Assembly: GCA_025055115.1 (NCBI GenBank)
Contig: JANWYJ010000009.1
Span: forward strand, 1-38,356
DNA: 38,356 nucleotides
Direction: 5' to 3'
Source of the DNA: Gemmata sp.
GTDB lineage: Bacteria > Planctomycetota > Planctomycetia > Gemmatales > Gemmataceae
The position numbers and the translations under genes were made by a program. Positions 8,445 through 15,193 of the stretch are shown here, piece after piece; the stretch's first letter is position 1; each line of letters starts with the position of its first letter. The notes under the pieces are model-generated. The model saw only the letters and a program-made list of their open reading frames with translations. It did no database searches and was not told the DNA's origin.

Positions 8445-10085
8445 ATGACCACTCCCAACGCTTCGTCGGCTCCTGCCCCCCCGGCCCCGCCGCCGGTCAC
8501 TTCGGGAGCTGTCATTCGCCGCATTGAAGCTGCGGAAGAGACACCTCAAGAGCGGCTGTTGAAAAAGCACATTCCCGCCTGGGTGGTCAGCGGTGCGATG
8601 CATGTTGTCATCATCGCCCTGATGATTCTTGTGTTGGGCACCCGCGGTACCGTGGCGCAGAATACCGATAAAGTCCTCAACACCACCGCGGCCAAAACCG
8701 ACGAACCCGCCGACCCCGACCTGACCAACGACGATCTGGGGCTGCAATCGAATTTTGACGCCGCCTTGCCCCACATTGAAGAAGTGGCCGAACGCACCGT
8801 CGAGTTTATCGAAACCAACGATGCGTTGGGCCGCCCGGATGTCACCGAGCCGAACCCGACCACTTATGCTCCGCCCGGCCTGGTGGCCAGTGACTTCAAC
8901 ACCGCCGGCACCACCGGTTTAGAGGGGGCCATGAAACTGGGCGATGGCGGTGCCGGCGGCCACTTCGAGGGTGGCTTGAATGGCCGCAGGGGAGCGACCA
9001 AATCCCGTTTGCTCCGTGAAGGTGGTGGGAACGAAGCCAGCGAGCAAGCCGTGGCCCTGGCATTGGCGTGGCTGGCCCGGCAACAGAAAAACGATGGTAG
9101 CTGGGAATTCGACATGGGCCGTAAGGACGAACGCGCCGCCGCCACGGGCCTGGCCCTGCTGCCCTTCCTCGCCGCCGGGGAAACCCATAAGAAAACCAAA
9201 GATCGCGTCAAAGATTACTCGCAAACGGTTTCTAAAGGGCTGGGCTATCTCATCAAAATCTGCCCCTTGGGTGGCGCCAACGCCGGACGCATGAGCGGGA
9301 ATATGTATGCTCAAGGCATCGCCACCATCGCTTTGTGCGAAGCCTACGGCATGACCAAAGACCCCGCCTTACGCCCCTACGCCCAAGCCGCCATCAACTA
9401 CATCCAACGCGCCCAAGGGCCGAATGGTAGTTGGGGCTACAGTGCCGGTACCGATGGCGATACCTCGATTGTCGGTTGGCAAATTCAAGCCCTGCAAGCG
9501 GCCAAGCTCACCAAAGACCTTGTCGTCAACGATCGCGTCATCAAGAAAGCCATCGACTTCCTCAACTTTGCCTCGGCCGGTTCCCGGAAGGCGATGTATG
9601 GCTACCGCAACAACGTCGGAGCTAGCCCCGGCACCGCTTTGACCGCCGTCGGTCTCCTGTGCCGCTACTATATCGACTCCAACTGGGGACCCAGCAGCCC
9701 TGGCATGATCGAAGGCGTTGCCGGCTTGATGCGCAACCCGCCGGTGGGCAGTGGCGAATTGAAGAACATGTACTACTACTACTACGCCACCCAAGTTGTT
9801 CACTTCTACGAAGGCGAAGAGTGGAAGACGTGGAACGAAGGCCCCAAACAACCCGACGGTACCCGCAAAGGTGGCATGCGCGATTGGCTGGTTCAAACCC
9901 AAGAGAAGAAAGACACCAATAACCGCGGCAGTTGGAACCCGGAAAATGGCTGGTTTGGTCGGGAATGCGGCCGTCTGGGCACCACCGCCATCGCCGCCCT
10001 GACACTCGAAGTCTACTACCGGCACCTGCCGACCTACAAACGCGGTGCCAACGGGAACGACGTCCGGATTCTCGAAGATAAATAG
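8445..10085 (+). CDS. TonB-like anchor fused to terpenoid-cyclase toroid
   Basis: Predicted 546-residue protein of the prenyltransferase/squalene-oxidase repeat class. GGAGG lies 9 nt before the start. A Pro/Ala-rich cytoplasmic N terminus (1-45) is followed by one membrane helix containing S49 and H53 (about 45-66), the layout of TonB and TolA anchors. A flexible Asp/Pro-rich stretch (about 75-185) leads into an alpha/alpha toroid (about 195-535) with QW-like motifs ARQQKNDGSW (211-220) and QRAQGPNGSWGY. A triterpene-cyclase DxDD motif was not seen, so catalysis is doubtful and a binding or structural role is more likely. It ends the ExbB-ExbD-ExbD operon, suggesting that it is the energised partner of that motor. 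Confidence 0.85.
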   Translation: MTTPNASSAPAPPAPPPVTSGAVIRRIEAAEETPQERLLKKHIPAWVVSGAMHVVIIALMILVLGTRGTVAQNTDKVLNTTAAKTDEPADPDLTNDDLGLQSNFDAALPHIEEVAERTVEFIETNDALGRPDVTEPNPTTYAPPGLVASDFNTAGTTGLEGAMKLGDGGAGGHFEGGLNGRRGATKSRLLREGGGNEASEQAVALALAWLARQQKNDGSWEFDMGRKDERAAATGLALLPFLAAGETHKKTKDRVKDYSQTVSKGLGYLIKICPLGGANAGRMSGNMYAQGIATIALCEAYGMTKDPALRPYAQAAINYIQRAQGPNGSWGYSAGTDGDTSIVGWQIQALQAAKLTKDLVVNDRVIKKAIDFLNFASAGSRKAMYGYRNNVGASPGTALTAVGLLCRYYIDSNWGPSSPGMIEGVAGLMRNPPVGSGELKNMYYYYYATQVVHFYEGEEWKTWNEGPKQPDGTRKGGMRDWLVQTQEKKDTNNRGSWNPENGWFGRECGRLGTTAIAALTLEVYYRHLPTYKRGANGNDVRILEDK

Positions 10086-10100
10086 TCGCTGGGGAATCCT

Positions 10101-10124
10101 CCCCCCGCTCCGGCCCGCGGGGGG
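10101..10124 (+). terminator. GC-only hairpin ending exb operon
   Basis: CCCCCCGC (10101-10108) pairs perfectly with GCGGGGGG (10117-10124) across an 8-nt loop, 15 bp after the stop codon. There is no T tract. The right arm runs into the first copy of the repeat pair at 10119. Confidence 0.5.
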
Positions 10125-10231
10125 AATCCTTCGTGGGCCACACTCGTGGCGGGAACGGCTCGACTTCAGGGCGGCTCTCGTCCGAGAGACCTAGGGGGGA
10201 ATCCTTCGTGGGCTACGCTCGCGGTGGGAAC
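10119..10231. repeat. 38-bp direct repeat pair, 75-bp period
   Basis: Copies at 10119-10156 and 10194-10231 agree at 34 of 38 positions and start GGGGGGAATCCTTCGTGGGC. A perfect small hairpin GCCAC-ACTC-GTGGC occurs inside the first copy. The 37-bp spacer is unique. It lies immediately downstream of the toroid gene. Confidence 0.88.
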
Positions 10232-10292
10232 CGTTGGCGGTTCGCGCTGCGAGCGTTTTGCGTTGTCTGCCGCCACCATCCCGTTCTGCCCC

Positions 10293-10400
10293 CGTCGCAG
10301 TTGTTCATCCCGCGGCGCGTGTCAGCAACCCAGAACCGACAAGAACGTTTCTGTATCCCTTGACCGTCGCAGTTATTTCTGCCGCGGCGCGTGCCAGCAA
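10293..10400. repeat. 36-bp direct repeat pair, 72-bp period
   Basis: Copies at 10293-10328 and 10365-10400 match at 31 of 36 positions (start CGTCGCAGTT, end CAGCAA). The 36-bp spacer shows no similarity to the repeat on either strand. Confidence 0.85.
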
Positions 10401-10480
10401 TCTTGCTCGTCCTAGCGCGGAAATAGGCCACCAAGAAACGCTAAACACGTCCGGGGGGGATTTCGACAACCATTCAAATA

Positions 10481-10524
10481 ACCATGTTCGTTCGAGTGCG
10501 GAACCATGTTCGTTCGAGTGCGGA
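10481..10524. repeat. 22-bp tandem duplication
   Basis: Two identical 22-bp units (ACCATGTTCGTTCGAGTGCG plus GA) abut at 10481-10502 and 10503-10524. The remaining DNA to 10780 holds only short scattered repeats (for example CTGGCC-x-CAAC-x-GCCGGTG at 10629 and 10716) and no convincing gene. Confidence 0.85.
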
Positions 10525-10780
10525 AATACGCCACCGGGGTTGGCCAGAATGGGGTTTGCCCCCAAGGGCTGGCCAAGGTCGATGATGGTAGGTATTCACC
10601 GGGGCTTGGGGTTGGGGCATTAGCCCTCCTGGCCACAACCGCCGGTGAAGGGGCTTCGTGAGGTTCGGGGAAAGACGATGGCGGTTCGGGGTAATGGTGC
10701 GGGCGTTGTCCACATCTGGCCGCAACGGCCGGTGCCTCGTGCGTGCCGAACGCCTGGTGCCTGATTCTGGCCGGGGTGTG

Positions 10781-11656
10781 TTATAACCACCCTTCAGCTA
10801 CCAGCGCGAAAATCACCAGACCCAGTCCGATGCGGTAGAGTACAAATACCGCCATACTGTACCGCTGCAAGTAATTCATGAGAAAAGCGATGGCGTAGTA
10901 GCCGACGACAGCCGAAACCACTGTACCCACTATCAAGGCGACAAGGTCATCTCCTGAGGCGAACAAGCTCGTCGCTTCGCCTGGCTGTGGCGCGTGCAGT
11001 TTCTGGTATTCGTCGTACAGTTCTTTGAGACCTGCGCCCAAGATGGTGGGCAAGGAGAGCAAGAACGAGAAACGGGCCGCGGCCGGTCGGGCCAGTCCGG
11101 CCCAAAGGCCCCCGGTGATCGTCGTTCCGGAACGGGAACCGCCGGGCATCAGGGCCAATGCCTGCCAAAGCCCAATCCAGAGAGCATCGAACCAGCGGAT
11201 GTCATCTTCGCCGCGGCGGCGATAGCCGCGCCGGGTTCGATACTTCGCCCAACCTTCCGCCGCGGCCATCAACAGGGCAAAGACAATAGCCACGACGGCG
11301 ATCGGTCGCGGTTGGAAGAAATTCTCCTTCAGCCACGTTTTGAGAAAATACCCGGTCGCTATCGCTGGGAGGGTGCCCAGTGCGATCAGCCAGGCTAGCC
11401 GGGAATCGGCGTTGGTTGCGAATCGCCCTTGGCGCAGATCACTGCCCAGCCCGTGGACCAGCCGGATCAGGTCGGGGCGGAAGTAGACGAAAACCGCCAC
11501 CAGGGTTCCCAGTTGAATGACGACGGTGAAGGCGTCTTCCGGGTAGGGGTGGCCGAGCAATCCACGGGCGACCAACAGATGTGCGGTGCTGCTGATGGGC
11601 AAAAATTCCGTCAATCCTTGAATGACGCCCAGCAAGACCGCTTGCCAGATGGGCAT
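10781..11656 (-). CDS. uppP: Undecaprenyl-diphosphatase UppP/BacA
   Basis: Integral membrane phosphatase of 291 residues that recycles undecaprenyl diphosphate to the monophosphate carrier for cell-wall and polysaccharide synthesis; loss or overproduction of the family changes bacitracin tolerance. The first family motif is QGLTEFLPISSTAHL (13-27), containing E17, S22 and H26. The second is ALMPGGSRSGTTITGGL, with the conserved arginine, near residue 180. About eight hydrophobic helices fit the family topology. The start at 11656 has GGGGGGAAGG just upstream and matches the family's N terminus; the upstream extension of 56 residues does not look like coding sequence. It is transcribed divergently from the gene at 11705, with only 48 bp shared between them. 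Confidence 0.95.
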   Translation of the reverse strand: MPIWQAVLLGVIQGLTEFLPISSTAHLLVARGLLGHPYPEDAFTVVIQLGTLVAVFVYFRPDLIRLVHGLGSDLRQGRFATNADSRLAWLIALGTLPAIATGYFLKTWLKENFFQPRPIAVVAIVFALLMAAAEGWAKYRTRRGYRRRGEDDIRWFDALWIGLWQALALMPGGSRSGTTITGGLWAGLARPAAARFSFLLSLPTILGAGLKELYDEYQKLHAPQPGEATSLFASGDDLVALIVGTVVSAVVGYYAIAFLMNYLQRYSMAVFVLYRIGLGLVIFALVAEGWL

Positions 11657-11704
11657 TCCCTTCCCCCCAAGCTTACAATGACTGTGCCTTATCCGGAGTG
11701 AATC

Positions 11705-12181
11705 ATGCCATCCGTGCGTGGGTTCGTTGTAGGAATTGTTGCGGTTACTGGCGTGCCTCTGACGGCTTCCGTCGCGCAGGCGCACAAGTTGTTTGCCGAT
11801 GTGAAAGTCGGCCCGAGCATTCAATTGCTCGCGTATTTTGAGGAAGACGCTCCGGCGGAGTACGCCCAGGTGACCGTCACAGATGCCACCGGCCAGACCA
11901 TTTTCACCGGCCAGACCGACGAACGCGGGCTGCTACAGTTTCCCAAGCCAGCGCCAGGGGCGTACACGCTGCGGGTCCAGTGCATCGGTCATACGGCGAA
12001 AGTCCTCTTAGAAGTGCCGGCGGAGTCGGGACCAGAAGGTGCTGCTGCGGAGCCGGTGCCACAACTGTTCACGGAAAAGCGCGTGGATTCCGCGGCCCGT
12101 CTGGCGCTGGGGGTGGGAATTCTGTTGGGTGTTTCGTGGTTCAGTTGGCTGATGCTTCGGCGTCGCCGCCGCGCCATCTGA
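11705..12181 (+). CDS. Small exported protein, NikL/DUF4198-like
   Basis: Predicted 158-residue protein with a signal peptide cleaved near SVAQA-HK (about residue 26), a single beta-rich domain (about 27-105), a short linker, and a C-terminal helix (about 132-150) followed by LRRRRRAI as a stop-transfer sequence. The new N terminus HKLFADVKV, the middle TVTDATGQTIFTGQTDERG and the end YTLRVQCIGHTA resemble the small periplasmic component found with some nickel/cobalt ECF-type transporters and DUF4198 proteins. No transporter genes lie nearby, so the assignment is only by resemblance. GGAG is placed about 7 nt before the start. Confidence 0.7.
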   Translation: MPSVRGFVVGIVAVTGVPLTASVAQAHKLFADVKVGPSIQLLAYFEEDAPAEYAQVTVTDATGQTIFTGQTDERGLLQFPKPAPGAYTLRVQCIGHTAKVLLEVPAESGPEGAAAEPVPQLFTEKRVDSAARLALGVGILLGVSWFSWLMLRRRRRAI

Positions 12182-12291
12182 TGGGCAGCCGATCCGTGGG
12201 CGACGAAGCAATCCCGACTCGTCCCACCGAACGCCAGCCAAGGATCGTCGCGATCGGTTGACCTTGCCGGGGAGTCGATCATCCCCTGCGC

Positions 12292-12398
12292 TCCGGTGGT
12301 GGGAGTGGAAGAATCCATCGGGGCGTTGTGATCATCTGGATAAGAGAGGACAAACGGTGGTCTGGTGCTGGGAGTGGGGCAATCCATCGGGGCGTTGT
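12292..12398. repeat. 38-bp direct repeat pair, 69-bp period
   Basis: Copies at 12292-12329 and 12361-12398 match at 33 of 38 positions and share AATCCATCGGGGCGTTGT. The 31-bp spacer is unique. It lies in the gap between the NikL-like gene and rnpB. Confidence 0.85.
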
Positions 12399-12479
12399 TC
12401 GGGCTTCGTGGGCCAGTACCGAGTTGTGGTGAACCCGCGGGGGGGCGCGGCTCTCAACTCTTTCGAAGACTCCTCATCG

Positions 12480-12550
12480 CCAGGCGAAGGCTTCTGATCC
12501 AGGAACCTGACACAGAGGCCAGGCGAAGGCTTCTGATCCAGGAATCTGAC
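12480..12550. repeat. 32-bp near-tandem repeat, 39-bp period
   Basis: Copies at 12480-12511 and 12519-12550 differ at one base (start CCAGGCGAAGGCTTCTGATC). The second copy ends 17 bp before the RNase P RNA stem, so the pair covers the place where an rnpB promoter would be expected. Confidence 0.88.
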
Positions 12551-12566
12551 GCATAAAATGGGGTAG

Positions 12567-13038
12567 CGAGACGGTTGGTGGGCCGGACGGTCGCCGCCGG
12601 TGTGGAACCGGGGGAGGAAAGTCCGGGCTTCGTAGGGCGCGGTGGTGGATAACGTCCACCCCCGGCAACGGTGGCGAGACTCCCGGCTCGCCCCGCCAAC
12701 GGGCGGGAAAGTGCAACAGAAAGGATACCGCCGGGAACTGGTGGCGGGCGCTATCCATGGGAGGGGTGGATTGTGGCCGCAACAGGCATCGGTTCCCGGT
12801 AAGGGTGAAAAGGTGCGGGGCGCAAGCCCTTAATGTAAGAGCGCACCAGCGGCGGGGTGACCCGCCGGCTCGGCAAACCCCACCGGAAGCAAGGTCAAGC
12901 AGGGGACAGGCTCGGCCCGGGCCGCGATGATCCCCGGGTAGACCGCCAGACCCCGTTGGCAACAGCGGGGCTAGAGAAATGACCGTCGCTCGCCGTAGCG
13001 AGAACAGAACCCGGCTTACAAGCCCACCAACCGCCTCG
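12567..13038 (+). ncRNA. rnpB: RNase P RNA, bacterial class A
   Basis: Catalytic RNA subunit of RNase P, which trims the 5' leader from precursor tRNAs. The terminal P1 stem is visible: CGGTTGGTGGGC (12572-12583) pairs perfectly with GCCCACCAACCG (13022-13033), with further pairing outwards. The universally conserved parts occur in order: GAGGAAAGTCCGGGCTTC near 12615, GGGTGAAAAGGTGCGG near 12802, TAAGAGCGCACC near 12835, GGCAAACCCCACC near 12873, AGAGAAATGACCGTC near 12973, and ACAGAACCCGGCTTACA near 13005. The length of about 470 nt is somewhat above the common 350-420. Exact ends are estimated from P1. Open frames crossing this region are spurious. A strong repeat pair begins 40 bp downstream. 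Confidence 0.95.
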
Positions 13039-13077
13039 ACCGGGACGACCCGCGTGATGGTTCCAGCCCGCCTTTCT

Positions 13078-13195
13078 AGCGCTGCCAGCTTATCTTCCAT
13101 TCCCCGCTTCCAGGGGCATCAGGCCGTAAACCGAGTGCCGGTAGTGGCCCAGCGCTGCCAGCTTATCTTCCATTCCCCGCTTCCAGGGGCATCAG
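13078..13195. repeat. Perfect 45-bp repeat pair, 73-bp period
   Basis: Copies at 13078-13122 and 13151-13195 are identical over 45 bp (start AGCGCTGCCAGCTTATCTTC, end GGGGCATCAG) and are separated by 28 unique bp. They directly follow rnpB. Complete identity suggests that this is one of the youngest duplications in the window. Confidence 0.93.
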
Positions 13196-13248
13196 TAGGA
13201 TGACAGACGCGATCACGGCACACTCAGCCGCGTGCCGCGCAGCGGCTG

Positions 13249-13323
13249 TCCAGCCGAAACTTTCTGCGGTCAAACATCGTCTTGCCGTTCTCCAGCCGAA
13301 ACTTTCTGCGGTCAAACATCGTC
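13249..13323. repeat. Perfect 33-bp repeat pair, 42-bp period
   Basis: Copies at 13249-13281 and 13291-13323 are identical (start TCCAGCCGAAACTTTCTGCG) with only 9 bp between them. The DNA from 13330 to 13853 holds no gene I can support; a 10-bp repeat GGTAACGTGG occurs twice near 13744. Confidence 0.9.
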
Positions 13324-13853
13324 CTCCGGGCGAAAGTGTCCGCACGCCGATTGCAGCTCTCTTGGCGCAAGCTTTTCCTACCAAAAAGCCATCTTCCTCA
13401 GACTGCCGTTATCATCGTCCGGTGCCGTCATTGTCGCAGTCCGTCCGAAACGTCTTCCCCTGGGAATTGTCACCGATTCTCCTTCCGATCCTGGTAATCG
13501 TCGCGGTGGAGGGTGCCCACAGCCACCGGGGGCTTCAAACCCGACGCCTTTTTCCGAAGGTCGGGGTAGCGACGGTGTGAAGCCATCGGAAGGCTAGCGT
13601 TGTGAGGGGATTTTTCTTCGGTTTCGGCCAGTGATGGATTAGACCGGTTCGTTACAGGCGGCGTAATCGTTAGATTGGCCTGGCGGCTTCTTGCCCTCTT
13701 CACAACCCGTTGGCTTGGGATTTGACCGCGCGGGCGTTGGCGCGGTAACGTGGAGTGTGGTAACGTGGTGGATGCTGGGGTTGCCTCTTCCCCCCAGTAC
13801 CGCGACCTGCGAAGGTCCCTTTGCGGGGCGCGCCGGTGCAACACGAGGCTGCC

Positions 13854-14153
13854 ATGTCTGTCCGCCCTCCATTCCGGCGGAATGACCGTTGGAGTGTTCC
13901 GACTCCCGGTCCGGCTGTTCCTCCCCGCCGGTTCAAAGTGGTTTTGCACAAAGCGGCCGACAAGGATTTGATGTTTGTCGCCCGAGTGGTGATGGAACTG
14001 ACTCGGTTTGGGACAGCGGAGGCCGAATACCGGATGTGGGAAGCGTATCACCGCGGCCGCTCGCTGATCGTGGTGACGCATTTGGAGCGGGCCGAGTTGT
14101 TTGTCGAGCAATTTGCGGCCCGGGGCTTGCCGGCAAGCATTGAACCGGCTTAG
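13854..14153 (+). CDS. ClpS-like adaptor with altered binding site
   Basis: Predicted 99-residue protein with a proline-rich N-terminal tail (1-25) and a ClpS-type core (26-99): RRFKVVLHKAADKDLMFVA, the helix pair TRFGTAEAEYRMWEAYHRG, and the strands SLIVVTHLERAELFVEQFA. ClpS delivers N-degron substrates to the ClpA/ClpC unfoldase. In the canonical protein the substrate pocket is built from the NDD segment after the first strand. Here that segment reads KAA (33-35) and only the histidine in AYHRG (H66) remains. N-degron recognition is therefore probably lost or changed. ATG at 13854 with GAGG upstream is preferred over the longer frame. The stop overlaps the end of the convergent DJ-1-like gene by 4 bp. 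Confidence 0.75.
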   Translation: MSVRPPFRRNDRWSVPTPGPAVPPRRFKVVLHKAADKDLMFVARVVMELTRFGTAEAEYRMWEAYHRGRSLIVVTHLERAELFVEQFAARGLPASIEPA

Positions 14154-14695
14154 CTGCGCGGCGCGTTGCCGTTTTTCACCTTCAGCTTGCGTGGTGTGCC
14201 TAGGTGGGTCATCAGGGCGTGGGTGAAAGCGGGCAGATCGTCGGGTCCGCGGCCGGTCACCAGGGGGCCGTCGATGATAGCGGCTTCGTCGCTGTAGATG
14301 GCACCCGCGGCGCGGACATCGTCGCGAATGCCGGGGGCACAGGTGACGCGGCGGCCATCGAGGGCGCCAGCGCTGAGGAGGACTTGTAGCCCGTGGCCAA
14401 TCGCTGCAACTTTCATGCCATCTTCGACAAAAGTCCGCACCACATCAACCGCTTCTTCTCGTAACCGCAACCGTTCGGCCGCCGGACCATCCGGAATCAG
14501 CAGCCCATCGAAGTCCGCGGGGTTGATCTCATGAATCACCGCGTCCGGCTCGACCACATAGCCATGCGTCCCGCTGACCGCATGCAACAGCGGCGCGGCA
14601 ATCGTAACTGCCACTTCCTCTTCCCGCAGCCGATACCAGGGCACAAAGAGCGTTAAATCGTCAAACCCATCCGCGACCAGAATGAGAACTTTCAT
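14150..14695 (-). CDS. DJ-1/PfpI-like protein lacking nucleophile
   Basis: Class I glutamine-amidotransferase-like fold of the DJ-1/PfpI family, 181 residues. MKVLILVADGFDDLTL opens the fold, and PDGPAAERLRL and the nucleophile elbow AAIGHGLQVL follow. In active PfpI-type proteins the elbow reads AICHG; here the cysteine position is Gly100, while His101 and the glutamate at 74 are present. The usual Glu of the N-terminal DGFE motif is Asp. This points to a non-catalytic paralogue, perhaps a binding or chaperone-like protein. The start at 14695 is chosen by homology; no strong ribosome site was seen. Its 3' end overlaps the ClpS-like gene. Confidence 0.82.
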   Translation of the reverse strand: MKVLILVADGFDDLTLFVPWYRLREEEVAVTIAAPLLHAVSGTHGYVVEPDAVIHEINPADFDGLLIPDGPAAERLRLREEAVDVVRTFVEDGMKVAAIGHGLQVLLSAGALDGRRVTCAPGIRDDVRAAGAIYSDEAAIIDGPLVTGRGPDDLPAFTHALMTHLGTPRKLKVKNGNAPRS

Positions 14696-14910
14696 GGGAG
14701 TGGCTCGAACCGGATGTTGAATGAACACAACAGCACCATTTTAACCACTATTCCGGTTTTGCGAAAGCCCGAACGGTCTCGCCGCCTCGGCCAGACCGTC
14801 GGCGAGGTTGCATCACGACCGAATTCCCGTTGTTCTGAAGCGCGCCGAGACACCGATACAGTTGCGCAGGCGGGGCCATCGACCAGTTCTGACCAGATGG
14901 CGTCCTTGGC

Positions 14911-14944
14911 ATCCACGTTCGACATGGATCCACGTTCGACACGC
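14911..14944. repeat. 17-bp tandem repeat
   Basis: ATCCACGTTCGACA occurs at 14911 and 14928 in two 17-bp units. It lies in the 498-bp gap between the divergent DJ-1-like and AsmA-like genes. Otherwise that gap holds only the promoter near 15081. Confidence 0.7.
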
Positions 14945-15080
14945 ATGGTCTATCCTGTCGGGCGGGGTCGTCGTCGCGGGGTGGCCCACGGCGAAGGACA
15001 CGCGATTGCGATTGGCCGTGCGGCCAAGTGCAGGGATTGTGGAGCTTGGCCGGGGTCACGAGCCATCGGCACACTCGGAA

Positions 15081-15109
15081 TTGACCAAATCCGCGCTTCG
15101 GCGTATGGT
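15081..15109 (+). promoter_or_regulatory. Candidate promoter of AsmA-LptF operon
   Basis: TTGACC (15081-15086), a 17-bp spacer and TATGGT (15104-15109), about 85 bp before the AsmA-like start codon. The spacing is ideal and the -35 box is one base from consensus. Confidence 0.45.
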
Positions 15110-15193
15110 TCCGCTGCTTGCGAGGCCTGACTAGCCGTTGCCAAGCGCACTGGATGAGCAGCACCGACACCATCTCCACCAGGACGGGCACGG

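Noticed and set aside
8445-10085. Annotating the toroid protein as a working squalene-hopene cyclase
   Set aside because: It has the QW-like repeats, but I saw no DxDD catalytic motif, and the TonB-like anchor and exb context point elsewhere.
12474-13100. 208-residue minus-strand ORF across the rnpB region
   Set aside because: It overlaps the conserved blocks of RNase P RNA; codon use and sequence are not protein-like.
13470-14111. 213-residue minus-strand ORF
   Set aside because: Antisense to the ClpS-like gene with Arg/Pro/His-rich random-looking sequence and no ribosome site.
14714-15130. 138-residue plus-strand ORF in the gap before the AsmA-like gene
   Set aside because: No ribosome site, no domain, and it spans a repeat and the likely promoter.
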